The position numbers were made by a program, and so were the translations under genes. From the NCBI RefSeq assembly GCF_006385255.1, contig NZ_VFJE01000049.1, positions 62,001 through 126,000 on the forward strand: a stretch of 64,000 nt of DNA, given 5' to 3'. Each line of letters opens with the position of its first letter. Positions within the stretch are counted from its first letter, which is position 1. The notes under the pieces are model-generated. The model was not told where the DNA came from. It saw only the letters and a program-made list of their open reading frames with translations, and made no database searches. The stretch comes from Flavobacterium microcysteis. GTDB taxonomy: Bacteria > Bacteroidota > Bacteroidia > Flavobacteriales > Flavobacteriaceae. Shown piece by piece: positions 1-9,646 of the stretch.

Positions 1-2145
1 CCAAGCTTGTTATATTTGCATTAACAAAAAATCCTGCTGAAACAGCGCAGTTTGATGTTCTGTTAAATGTTACTGCTGGAGCTGTACAAGTATTCTCCGT
101 AATATTTAATGTATACGCAAAGCTTTGTGGTGATGGCCAAGTTGAAAGAACAATATAGTATGTTGTTCCGGCAGTAACAGCAAGTTGATTAATTTCTCTG
201 TTTCCGCTGCTGCTACCAGAAGCACATGCAATAGCTGCAGTTCCAATGTCATTACAATTTGTATAAACCAAAATCCCGACCAAGCCGGTGCTCCAGGAAT
301 TCTTATGTTAATTGATTTGTTTACGTTAGGCGTATAAGCATATACTACGTCATCACCGTTCAAATAATAGTTTGGAGTATCTTCACCACATCCTGAGCTT
401 CCACCATTAGGAAAATCATAATCATCACCATACAGATTTGTATTGTCTGTTGTAGTATATGGCAGACCTGTAACAATAATTGGATTCCCACATACAGATC
501 CTGGTGGTGGCACGCCAACACAAACATCAAAAGTTGATGTAGCTCCAGTAGCTGAAGAATTACTAAATACTCTTACATAATAAGTAGTACCAACCGTTAA
601 TCCTGAAGCAGTACTCATATCAGGATCACTTACATATCTGCTAACTAAAGTACCACAAACTCCTTCAAAAACTTCATGAACAAGATCTGTTGGCGATCCG
701 CCTACGTTTATAAGTGAAATTTTATGTACCGATTGTGTGGCCACAAATTTGTACCAAACATCATCATTAGGAGTTCCAGCTCCATTATCTGGCACACCAG
801 AATCAGTAGCCGAAGCAAGAGTTCCTGATGTTACCGAAGCACAACTTGCGTTTGTATTGACTGTAAGCGTTACAGCTCCGGGACAGTTGTCATTTGCTGG
901 CGGAGGTGGGAATGTTGCGATACAAAGATCAAAAGTAGTATTAGGGTTATTAGCCGAACCATAACTAAATACTCTCACATAATAAGTGTTTCCAACAGTA
1001 AGACCGTTTACAGCACTTGTATCCGGATCACTTATGCTTAGGCTGATAAGACCACCTCCACAAGTTCCTTCCAAAACTTCATGTACCATATCTGTTTGAT
1101 TTCCTGTTACATTTGAAAGCTGTACTCTATGTGAAGTTGCTGTTGCCACGAATTTGTACCAAACATCATCATCAGGAGTACCAACTCCACCGTTTGGCTC
1201 ACCTGAATCTGTTGCCGATTTAAGTGTGCCTGATGTTTTTACAGTACAGGTCAGATTCGGGTTTACCGTCAATGTTATTGCTTCTGAGCAATTATCATTG
1301 GCCGGACTGGTTGTAAATGTGATTGTTCTCCATGGACTTTGGCTAGTAGCACAGATTGTTCTTATATGGAAATAATGTGCTGTGCTTGCCGGTAATCCTG
1401 AAGGCGAATAAGTATTTGCCGTTGTTGAAGTACCAGCACCTGTTGGATCCGTGCTTGTTGTATTCAAAACATATTCGAAACCTGTAATCCCTGCGGTAGG
1501 TTCCCAATTGATTGTTGCACCTCCTGAGCCTACTGCAGTAACAGCCAACCCTGTTGGCGCACCACAAGCAATGGAACGAATTGTTGGCGAGCTAAAACAA
1601 AAACCATAATTCCAGTCAGTTCCAGCAATATCATCATCATAAAAAATACGGTATCTGAACCCTGTTAGCTGTGCAGATGTGAATGTGGAAATGTTAAGAC
1701 CTTCTGTAACATAGGTCGTTTTGGGAATAGTACAAAAGTTGTCCGTTATGGTAGTATTATTCCCCGGTATTGAGTTTGCCCCCCAAGGAATCCATGTAGC
1801 AGCTGCAGCATCCCAGTATTCAAATCTCAAGACATCATTAGCCAAATAATAGTAACCATATTGTACTGTCACTTCTAATGTAGTCTCTCCAGCTGTAAAA
1901 GCCGGCGTCAGGTTAATTACAGGCGATTCAGCTGCAATGTTATCTTCATGTGCGCTGTTTCCTGCATCATCGTCGTCATAGGCAAAAAAGGCGGTTGTTC
2001 TCGGATCGGATTCGAAAGCTAAAGGATCCGAATTGTAGGTGCCCGTTATTGTCCATGCGGGATTTGGCCAGGCCGCCGATTGATTCAGCGTCTGGGCATT
2101 GACTTGCCAGCAGAGCACGACAAGCAATAGGTAAATTTTCTTCAT
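1..2145 (-). pseudogene. Giant secreted repeat protein (T9SS adhesin-like), 3' end outside window, frameshifted
   Basis: Exported cell-surface or secreted protein, paralogous to its upstream neighbour at 2413-6444. It starts with a signal peptide (MKKIYLLLVVLCWQVNAQ). A beta-rich adhesin-type domain follows (about residues 20-190), then a fibronectin type III domain (about 195-280), then two full repeat units of about 135 residues beginning ANDNCSEA and ANDNCPGA, then a diverged unit. Near position 273-278 the frame breaks: the annotated frame runs into unrelated residues and stops at 106. One base further along, the sequence reads on as a normal adhesin segment (ILVYTNCNDIGTAAIACA and onward) to the window edge. 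One base appears to be missing in the GGGATTTT run. This could be a true mutation, a phase-variable site or a sequencing error. A C-terminal T9SS sorting domain is expected beyond the window but cannot be seen. Confidence 0.75.
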
Positions 2146-2319
2146 ATTGTTTAAAAGTTTAGTTAATACACTGCAATATAACTAATTATTTTAATATAAT
2201 TTTAAGATTATCTAGAATAAATCTAAGTCCTTTTAAAGGCTTATTTTTTCTAGATATTACCCACAAAACGATATAAAAAAACGGGGTTAATTCAATTTAC
2301 TTCTGTTTTAAAAACACAA

Positions 2320-2342
2320 AAAGCGGCTATAAAACCGCTTTA
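2320..2342 (-). terminator. Second hairpin of tandem terminator
   Basis: Inverted repeat AAAGCGG/CCGCTTT with an 8-base loop, flanked by A/T runs. It lies just downstream of the stronger hairpin at 2363-2391, between the two adhesin genes, and probably backs up termination of the 1343-residue adhesin transcript. Confidence 0.6.
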
Positions 2343-2362
2343 CAAAATATTTTAAAAACAAA

Positions 2363-2391
2363 AAATCCCGGCTGTTTTACAGCCGGGATTC
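2363..2391 (-). terminator. Rho-independent terminator of the 1343-aa adhesin gene
   Basis: Strong hairpin ATCCCGGCTG/CAGCCGGGAT with a short TTTTA loop. On the minus strand it is followed by a T-rich tract. It lies about 20 bases after the stop codon of the adhesin gene. Confidence 0.85.
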
Positions 2392-2412
2392 TTATTAAAA
2401 AGTTATATCAAA

Positions 2413-5400
2413 TTATTGTTTGATTACTTTAATTGTCTTAACCTGATTGTCTACAGTAACTTTTACTAAATAAGTTCCTCCAGCCAAGCTTGACATATCA
2501 ACTGAAGCATCAGTAGCTCCGATTGTTTTTGAAATTACTTGCTGTCCAAGTAAATTAAAGACAGACACATTAGAGATTTCTTGCGTGTATGACAAGTTCA
2601 ATACGTCTACAACTGGGTTTGGATATGCTCTGAAATTAGCATCATCAAATGTAGGAGTACTTAATGACGCATCATAAGCTGCAATTCTAAATTCACCAGT
2701 ATTTGCAACAGCAGTACCATATCTCCAAACACCAATATACAATGTTGCACCAGGAGTTTGGTTTGTTACAGTCAACATAGAGAAGTTACCATCTCCAGTA
2801 TCGTCATCACATGCAATTTCAGTTAATGAACCACAAGTTCCAGAGAACACACTTAAAACGCTATCTGTCATTGTAGATGTTGTTTGAGCTTTTGTTTCTA
2901 TAGTCAAACGTCCAGAAGCCGGAACAACTACAGAATACCATACATCTTCAGCACGGTTGGTCTGACAAGCATATGTTAGCCCTGTTACAGTTGATGCACC
3001 AGCTACGGTTCCCACAATAGCTCCAGTAGCAAAAGTACCTGATGGAGTTAATGCGATAGCATTTGCACAGTTGTCATTAACTGGCGCTGGTGGAGGTGTT
3101 GAAACGCATAAAGTAAATGCTGTTGATACAGTAGGAAGTGCTGAGTTTGTAAAAACTCTTACATAATATAACGTTCCAGATGTCAAGTTTACAAAATTCA
3201 ATGTATTTCCTTCAAGACAACCTCCCGTTACTTCTACAAGAGATCCTGGTGTACCTGTATATAATACTCCAACCATTGTAATACCTGTTCCTACTCCAGT
3301 AAATGTAAGTCTGGCAAGAGCAGATGTTGGCGTAAATGTATACCATACATCATCATTAAATCCAGCTGCACTACATGTCGGAGCAGGCACAGCAGATTGA
3401 GTTGCTCCAATAGTTGTACCAGCAGTTGTAGCTGTACAAGTTAAAGCCGGGTTAACGGTTAAGTTAACAGCACCGCTTGGTTCATTATTAGCTGGTACTG
3501 CAGGAGCTGCCGAACTACCGATACAAACATCAAAAGTAGTAGAAGCATCTGTAGCAGTTCCAAAACTGAAAATTCTAACATAATAAGTCGTTCCAGGAGT
3601 CAAACCTGTATAACTAGAAGTATTAGGGTCACTAACATTCAAACTAACAAGTCCACTGCAAGTTCCAACCAAAAGTTCGTGTACCATATCGGTCGGAGTT
3701 CCTGCAACATTTGAAAGAGTAATCGTATGTGATCCTGTAGTAGCTACGAAAGTATACCATACGTCATCGTTTGGAGTCCCTGCTCCATTATCTGGCACGC
3801 CAGAATCTGTAGCAGACTGCAAAGTTCCAGAAGTTTTTACACCACAAGCCGAGTCAGCATTTACTGTCAAAGCAATAGCTCCGCTACAGTTATCGTTAGC
3901 AGGTGGGCCAGGCAAAGTACCTATACAAATATCAAATGTTGTAGTATTTGTAATCGCTGCAGCAGCAAGGCTGAATACTCTAACATAATAAGTAGTTCCA
4001 GGAATCAAACCTGTTACAGTACTTGTATCAGGATCGCTTACAATCAAAGAGATAAGACCACCACCACAAGTTCCATCTAGTACTTCATGTACTACACTTG
4101 TTGGAGTTCCTGCAATATTAGAAATAGTGATTCTATGAGCAGGCGCTGTTGCTACGAATTTATACCAAACATCGTCATCTGGAATACCAGCTCCGTTATC
4201 GCCTTCACCAGAATCTGTAGCTGACTGTAAAGTACCAGAAGTTTTTACAGTGCAAACTAAATTAGGGTTTACTGTTAAAGTCACAGCTTCAGGACAATTG
4301 TCATTTGCTGGAGGTGGAGGGAAAGTACCTACACAAACATCAAATGATGTTGTAGCACCTGCTGCAGTTCCATAGCTAAAAATTCTTACATAATATGTAT
4401 TTCCTGGTATCAGGTTAGACAAATTACTTATATCCGGATCGCTAATATTCAAACTGATTAGACCTCCGCCACAATTTCCTTCCAATACTTCGTGTACTAA
4501 ATCTGTTGGAGTTCCAGTAACGTTTGTAAGTGAAATTCTATGAGATGTAGATGTTGCAACGAATTTAAACCAAACATCATCGTTTGGAGTACCTGCTCCG
4601 TTGTCTGGCTCACCAGAATCTGTAGCACCTAACAAAGTACCTGTTGTTTTCGCAGTACACGTTAAGTTTGGATTTACCGTCAAAGTAACGGCATTGATAC
4701 AGTCATCATTAGCCGGAGGATTAGGAAGTGTTTTAAAACTTTTTGTTGTCCATGCACTGAATTCTGTACCACAATTATTTCTAACATGGAAATAATAAGT
4801 TGTATTTCCTGCTAAACCTGAAGCAGTATAAGGTGCAGCAGTAATTTGAGTTCCTGCCCCTGTCGGGTTTGTAGCTACCTGATCCAAAACATATTCATAT
4901 CCTGCAGAACCAGTAACAGCATCCCAAGCAATGCTTGCACCAGCAGGTGTTATGCCTGAAACTGTAATATTCAAAGGAGCTTCACAGCTTGGAATTGCCT
5001 CAACTAGGAAATTATCAACATAAAAATTATAGTCAGGTGCATCATCAATTGGACCATCCGTTGCATAGAATGCAAATTTGGTATTTACTCCTACATAAGA
5101 AGGAATATTTACAGAATATAAAGTTCTTACATTGGTTGGAGAGTTCGTAGAATCCCAAGTATGTATTATTGTCCAAGTAACACCATTATCCTGTGATGCT
5201 AAGAAAACAACCTTATCATCAGAAACAATCTGTGCCGGGTCAGTACCCGAAAAAGTTGTTACTCCAACATCAAATCTAACTCTGTAACCACCAGCACTCA
5301 TATCGATTGGAGGAGAAATCAACCAACCTTTTCTGTTAAGACTGTATAGGTTAACTCGAGCAGCACCTGTAGTTCCGTCATTCAAGAAACCATCTGCTGC

Positions 5401-6444
5401 CCAGATACCTGCTGCAGTACCAGTTGGTCCTGTTATTTCGTCTCCTGCTCCAGCTGTTGTCCAACATTGTGGAGGGAAACTACCATTAAAATCCTGAAGG
5501 AAAGTAGGAACGTTTGTACCACAAGCTGTTGTAAATGTAACTCGTACCCAAGTACTCTTATCACCAGGACCACAATTTGATCTTACCCAAACATACTGCT
5601 GAGTTGCTGAAGGCAATCCTGCAAAACTTTTTGTTGTTACACCTGCAGCTACAGAACCTGTTGGAGTTGCTGAAGGTAGTGGTGTAGTAGAAGAAGTACT
5701 CATGTAGTATTCATAACCTTCTGAAGGAGCAATTAACGGAGCTGTCCAGTTAATTGTTGCACTGTTTGAAGTAACAGCTGTTGAAGTTAAGCCTGTTGGC
5801 ACGTTACATGAAACAAGAAAATCAAATCCTATCATTGGTCTTCTGTAATTCGTAGACGTCAAAGATGTAGGTAAATTACCAGTAGTACCGTTTAAATACT
5901 TAGTTGTATTTAAATTTGAGGTATTGATACAAGGAGTATCAAATTCATAACTCCACCCTATTGAAGTACTTGCTGTTGCATTGGAATACTCTGTGAAAAC
6001 CGCTAAGTTTTGTGCTCCAGAGTAGGTAAAAGTATTTGTAAATGCAAAACTTTTCCATCCTGCTGTAGAACCAACCGCAGCTGCCGGATTAGAGTCATAA
6101 ACCAATACAGCACCCGCAATAGCTGTTGCCCAATCCAAGCCTCCGGTTCCCCAATCTGTATTTGAAACTTCTTTCAAGTAGATTTTAAAATTCGGAGTTC
6201 CCGCCATTGTACCTGCAGCAGTATCTCTATCATAATAGGCTGCATTAAGAACCTGACCTGCTATTCCACTCAACTGTGAGGATGGATAGATTACGGCCAT
6301 GCGACTCGCAGCATTAGCTGTCGCCACACTATGCATGGGTGCATATTCCGTAGTTCCAAGGTCTAAACATGTTGTTATTGTCCAGGCTTGCCCATAGGAC
6401 AAGACACTGAAAAATAACATCAATAATAATGTAATTTTTTTCAT
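2413..6444 (-). CDS. Giant multidomain repeat protein with T9SS C-terminal sorting domain
   Basis: Secreted or cell-surface protein of 1343 residues. A signal peptide (MKKITLLLMLFFSVLSYGQ) leads into an N-terminal beta domain (to about 210). Next come a fibronectin type III domain (about 212-308), a MAM/cleaved-adhesin-like domain (about 309-487, QDFNGSFPPQCW ... YNFYVDNFLVE) and a second Fn3 (about 490-573). Five tandem units of about 135 residues then begin near 575, 708, 846, 980 and 1116, each opening with a form of PPANDNCxxAxxLTVN and containing DDVWYxF and YYVRxF. The C-terminus (from about 1270, FRAYPNPVVDVLNLSY to VIKQ) is a type A T9SS sorting domain, so export by PorU-dependent cleavage and surface anchoring is expected. 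The repeat units are also similar at DNA level within this gene and with the downstream paralogue. Function is probably adhesion or matrix; the ligand is unknown. Confidence 0.85.
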   Translation of the reverse strand: MKKITLLLMLFFSVLSYGQAWTITTCLDLGTTEYAPMHSVATANAASRMAVIYPSSQLSGIAGQVLNAAYYDRDTAAGTMAGTPNFKIYLKEVSNTDWGTGGLDWATAIAGAVLVYDSNPAAAVGSTAGWKSFAFTNTFTYSGAQNLAVFTEYSNATASTSIGWSYEFDTPCINTSNLNTTKYLNGTTGNLPTSLTSTNYRRPMIGFDFLVSCNVPTGLTSTAVTSNSATINWTAPLIAPSEGYEYYMSTSSTTPLPSATPTGSVAAGVTTKSFAGLPSATQQYVWVRSNCGPGDKSTWVRVTFTTACGTNVPTFLQDFNGSFPPQCWTTAGAGDEITGPTGTAAGIWAADGFLNDGTTGAARVNLYSLNRKGWLISPPIDMSAGGYRVRFDVGVTTFSGTDPAQIVSDDKVVFLASQDNGVTWTIIHTWDSTNSPTNVRTLYSVNIPSYVGVNTKFAFYATDGPIDDAPDYNFYVDNFLVEAIPSCEAPLNITVSGITPAGASIAWDAVTGSAGYEYVLDQVATNPTGAGTQITAAPYTASGLAGNTTYYFHVRNNCGTEFSAWTTKSFKTLPNPPANDDCINAVTLTVNPNLTCTAKTTGTLLGATDSGEPDNGAGTPNDDVWFKFVATSTSHRISLTNVTGTPTDLVHEVLEGNCGGGLISLNISDPDISNLSNLIPGNTYYVRIFSYGTAAGATTSFDVCVGTFPPPPANDNCPEAVTLTVNPNLVCTVKTSGTLQSATDSGEGDNGAGIPDDDVWYKFVATAPAHRITISNIAGTPTSVVHEVLDGTCGGGLISLIVSDPDTSTVTGLIPGTTYYVRVFSLAAAAITNTTTFDICIGTLPGPPANDNCSGAIALTVNADSACGVKTSGTLQSATDSGVPDNGAGTPNDDVWYTFVATTGSHTITLSNVAGTPTDMVHELLVGTCSGLVSLNVSDPNTSSYTGLTPGTTYYVRIFSFGTATDASTTFDVCIGSSAAPAVPANNEPSGAVNLTVNPALTCTATTAGTTIGATQSAVPAPTCSAAGFNDDVWYTFTPTSALARLTFTGVGTGITMVGVLYTGTPGSLVEVTGGCLEGNTLNFVNLTSGTLYYVRVFTNSALPTVSTAFTLCVSTPPPAPVNDNCANAIALTPSGTFATGAIVGTVAGASTVTGLTYACQTNRAEDVWYSVVVPASGRLTIETKAQTTSTMTDSVLSVFSGTCGSLTEIACDDDTGDGNFSMLTVTNQTPGATLYIGVWRYGTAVANTGEFRIAAYDASLSTPTFDDANFRAYPNPVVDVLNLSYTQEISNVSVFNLLGQQVISKTIGATDASVDMSSLAGGTYLVKVTVDNQVKTIKVIKQ

Positions 6445-6567
6445 AAAAAAGTATAAATTGATTAACAGACTGCTAAAATAGCAATTTTAAAAGACTAAAA
6501 AGTTAAAATTGAAGGTGGTGACAAAAAAATCAGAGGCTAAATACGGTAAGATTAACCTTATAATACG

Positions 6568-6600
6568 CAAAAAGCCTGCGTTAACGCAGGCTTTAAATTT
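6568..6600 (-). terminator. Terminator of fabV
   Basis: Perfect hairpin AAAGCCTGCG/CGCAGGCTTT around a TTAA centre, between the fabV stop and the start of the adhesin gene; A/T-rich on both sides. Confidence 0.8.
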
Positions 6601-6653
6601 TTATTTTATGACTATAATATTTTTTTTCTATTATAGTTAAAGTTTCGATATGA

Positions 6654-7847
6654 TTATTCTTTTATGCTCTCAACAGCTACCATTTCATTAGCATCAGCAT
6701 TATAATCTACTCCTTTGATGTCAAATCCGAAGAGATTATAGAAGTCTTTTCTGTAACCTTCTAAGTCTCCAATTTCTGAAAGATTTTCAGTAGTAGCTTT
6801 TTCCCATAATTCAGCTACTTTTTGCTGAATATCATCACGCATTTCCCAATCGTCGATTCTGATTCTTCCCTTCTCATCGGTTGGAACTTCACCTCCAGCA
6901 TACAAACGCTGTTGGTATAGTCTTTGGATTTGCTCAATGGTTCCTTCGTGAACACCTTCTTCTTTCATTACTTTGTACAACAATGAAATATATAGTGGAA
7001 TAACCGGAATCGCAGAACTTGCCTGAGTTACCAATGCTTTATTTACAGAAACATAAGCTTTTCCGTCAATATCTTTCAGACTATCTGTAATTGAAAATGC
7101 CGTAGCTTCCAGATGGTCTTTTGCACGACCAATGGTTCCTTTACGATATACCGGTTCTGTTAATGATGGGCCAATATACGAATAGGCAACTGTTACAGCT
7201 CCTGGAGCCAAAACACCTGCTTTTTTCATGGCTTCCATCCACATAGCCCAATCTTCACCTCCCATTACGGCAACAGTATTTTCAATATCGTCTTCTTTGC
7301 TTGGCTCAATTGAGATTTCTGAAACTTTTCCTGTATGGAAATCTACCGTTTTATTAGAGAACGTACTTCCTATTGGTTTTAAGACAGAACGATGCGTAAT
7401 TCCTGTAACCGGATTAGTCCTTACCGGAGATGCCAAGCTGTAGATAATCAAATCAACCTGTCCTAAATCCTTTTTGATAAGTTCTATTGTCTGGTCTTTG
7501 ACCTCATTAGAGAAAGCGTCTCCATTTATACTTTTAGCATACAGTCCTGCTTTGTGCGCTTCTGCTTCAAAAGCAGCTGAATTGTACCATCCTGGTGAAG
7601 CTGTTTTTCCTTCCATTGGCGGTTTTTCGAAAAACACTCCAATAGTAGCAGCATCAGAACCAAAAGCACTTGTGATTCTCGAAGCCAAACCAAATCCTGT
7701 AGAAGCACCGATTACCAATACTTTTTTAGCTCCGTCGATTTTACCTTTCGATTTTACATATTCAATTTGATTTTTAACGCTTTGCTCCGCTCCTTTCGGG
7801 TGTGCTGTCAAGCAAATAAATCCTCTCATTCTTGGTTCTATAATCAT
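6654..7847 (-). CDS. fabV: Trans-2-enoyl-CoA/ACP reductase, FabV type
   Basis: NADH-dependent reduction of the trans-2 double bond of enoyl-ACP, the last step of each fatty acid elongation cycle, in the cytoplasm. Its 397 residues match the FabV family, which is about 150 residues longer than FabI. Visible family marks are the N-terminal MIIEPRMRGFICLTAHP, the nucleotide-binding VLVIGASTGFGLASR (residues 43-57) and the long-spaced catalytic pair Tyr234-x8-Lys243 (YRKGTIGRAK) that separates FabV from FabI (Y-x6-K). FabV enzymes are known for natural tolerance to triclosan. The gene follows recN but has its own promoter at the recN 3' end and its own terminator, so it is probably monocistronic. 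Confidence 0.95.
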   Translation of the reverse strand: MIIEPRMRGFICLTAHPKGAEQSVKNQIEYVKSKGKIDGAKKVLVIGASTGFGLASRITSAFGSDAATIGVFFEKPPMEGKTASPGWYNSAAFEAEAHKAGLYAKSINGDAFSNEVKDQTIELIKKDLGQVDLIIYSLASPVRTNPVTGITHRSVLKPIGSTFSNKTVDFHTGKVSEISIEPSKEDDIENTVAVMGGEDWAMWMEAMKKAGVLAPGAVTVAYSYIGPSLTEPVYRKGTIGRAKDHLEATAFSITDSLKDIDGKAYVSVNKALVTQASSAIPVIPLYISLLYKVMKEEGVHEGTIEQIQRLYQQRLYAGGEVPTDEKGRIRIDDWEMRDDIQQKVAELWEKATTENLSEIGDLEGYRKDFYNLFGFDIKGVDYNADANEMVAVESIKE

Positions 7848-7894
7848 AAAACAGTATTTATATTGTATAAATTATGTGTTAGTGTTCAGCTTAG

Positions 7895-7924
7895 CAAATA
7901 TACCTTGTTTTTTTAGTTCAGCAA
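7895..7924 (-). promoter_or_regulatory. Bacteroidetes-type promoter of fabV
   Basis: On the minus strand TTG (7922-7924), 19 bases, then TATATTTG (7895-7902). This matches the TTTG-N19-TAnnTTTG consensus of Bacteroidota housekeeping promoters in sequence and spacing. The -33 element lies inside the last codons of recN. Confidence 0.75.
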
Positions 7925-9565
7925 GGCCTTGGCGTGATTTATGGCAGAGTCAGAAATATCTTTTCCGGATAACATCTGTGCAATTTCAATGACTCTTTCG
8001 TCGGCAGAAAGCAGTTTAAGTTCTGATTGTGTCTGGTCGCCCACAACCGATTTAAATACTTTAAAATGCGTATTTCCTTTGGCAGCAATCTGTGGCAAAT
8101 GCGTAATCGCAAACACCTGCATTGTCTTGCTCATTTCTTTCATGATTTCTCCCATTTTATGGGCTATCTCACCAGAAACACCAGTATCAATTTCATCAAA
8201 AATAATGGTCGGCAGTTTTTGGTACTGCGCCAGGATTGATTTTACAGCAAGCATAATTCTCGACATTTCTCCTCCTGAGGCTGTTTTTTTCAACAATCCA
8301 AAGTCAGAGCCTTTATTAGCCGCAAACAGAAACTGTAAATCGTCTTTTCCGTTGGCAAGGTAGTTTTCTGATAGGCTGACTTCTATTTTGAATCGGACAT
8401 TTGGCATTCCTAATAATTCCAAAATGGCAATTAATTTTTCCGTCAATACTGGAATTGCTTTTTGTCTTTTCTCACTGATTGCCTTAGCAATTACATCCAG
8501 TTTGGATGCACTTTCAGTGATTTCTTTTTCTGCTGTTTCTATTTCCTCTTGCAGGCTATCAACCGAAATAACCTTTTTATCAAGGTCATTCTGTATCAGC
8601 AATAGTTCATCAACAGTTTTTACCTGATGTTTTTGCTGCAAATTATAAATTGCCTGTAATTTTTGGTTGACCAATTCCAATTGTTCCGGATCACTCATTA
8701 AAGATTCCGCTTTTTGGTTCAGCTCTGAAACTACATCGTCAAGTTCTATGGAAACACTTGTTATCCTTTCAAATAAGGAATTATAATCAGGCGAAAAAGA
8801 TGCTATTTTTTGAAGTGATGCCTTAATTTCCTTAAGATTGTGCTGCACTCCAAATTGCTCTTCTTCTGCAATTGAAACAGCACGATCTAAATTTTCCTTG
8901 ATTAATTCAACATTATTCAGTTGCTCAAAAACACTTTCTAATTCTTCTTGTTCGCCTGTTTTTAGTTTGGCTGCAAGCAATTCTTCTAAAAGGAATGAAT
9001 TATAATCTTGTTCTTTTGAGGCTTCCTGAAGTTTGGATTGCAATACCGTGAGATTACTCTTTAGATTGCGGTATTTTTTTAGCAGGGATTTGTATTCTGA
9101 AATTTCCTCCAAGTTTGCAGCCATCGAATCTATAATATCAAACTGGAATGTTTCTTCAGAAAGTTCCTGAGTTTGGTGCTGTGAATGGATGTCAATCAAA
9201 AACTCTCCCAATTCCTGAAGCTCCTGAAGATTGACAGGACTGTCATTGACAAAGGCTCTTGATTTTCCGGATGGAAGAATTTCCCTCCTAATGATGGTTT
9301 CTTTTTCAAAGTCTAAGTCATTAGCTTCAAAAAAGGGTTCCAGCTTGTAGCGTGCTATATTGAATTGTGCTTCTATGACACATTTTTCTTCTTTATTTTT
9401 TAGTGAACTTAAGTCGGCTCTTTTACCTAAAACCAATCCTAAGGCTCCTAGAAGTATTGATTTCCCTGCTCCTGTTTCTCCTGTTATTATTGAGAAATTC
9501 TCTGAAAAATCAATATCGAGTTTTTCAATCAGTGCGAAATTCTTTATGGATAGTGACGTCAGCAA
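7913..9565 (-). CDS. recN: DNA repair protein RecN
   Basis: SMC-like ATPase of double-strand break repair; holds DNA ends and promotes RecA-dependent recombination. 550 residues, the normal RecN size. The N-terminal half-ATPase has Walker A GETGAGKS (residues 29-36). A long central heptad-like coiled coil follows (about 150-370, with one break). The C-terminal half has the ABC signature ASGGEMSR and Walker B IIFDEIDTGVSG. It is the last gene of a run bamD-rpoZ-coaBC-porD-like-recN on the same strand, with an 81-base gap before it. No SOS box was recognised upstream. Confidence 0.95.
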   Translation of the reverse strand: MLTSLSIKNFALIEKLDIDFSENFSIITGETGAGKSILLGALGLVLGKRADLSSLKNKEEKCVIEAQFNIARYKLEPFFEANDLDFEKETIIRREILPSGKSRAFVNDSPVNLQELQELGEFLIDIHSQHQTQELSEETFQFDIIDSMAANLEEISEYKSLLKKYRNLKSNLTVLQSKLQEASKEQDYNSFLLEELLAAKLKTGEQEELESVFEQLNNVELIKENLDRAVSIAEEEQFGVQHNLKEIKASLQKIASFSPDYNSLFERITSVSIELDDVVSELNQKAESLMSDPEQLELVNQKLQAIYNLQQKHQVKTVDELLLIQNDLDKKVISVDSLQEEIETAEKEITESASKLDVIAKAISEKRQKAIPVLTEKLIAILELLGMPNVRFKIEVSLSENYLANGKDDLQFLFAANKGSDFGLLKKTASGGEMSRIMLAVKSILAQYQKLPTIIFDEIDTGVSGEIAHKMGEIMKEMSKTMQVFAITHLPQIAAKGNTHFKVFKSVVGDQTQSELKLLSADERVIEIAQMLSGKDISDSAINHAKALLN

Positions 9566-9646
9566 TGCCTTTACGTTTAAAGATAGTGATAAATTATGAA
9601 CCGCTTGGATGCAAAAGCTGTTGGATAAACTAGTTCGATTTTAGAG

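Noticed and set aside
2413..6444. Tandem repeat units as a CRISPR-like or satellite array
   Set aside because: The repeat period is about 400 bases and lies in one open reading frame; it is protein domain duplication.
7941..8363. 140-codon plus-strand frame inside recN
   Set aside because: Antisense shadow; recN is intact with all motifs on the other strand.
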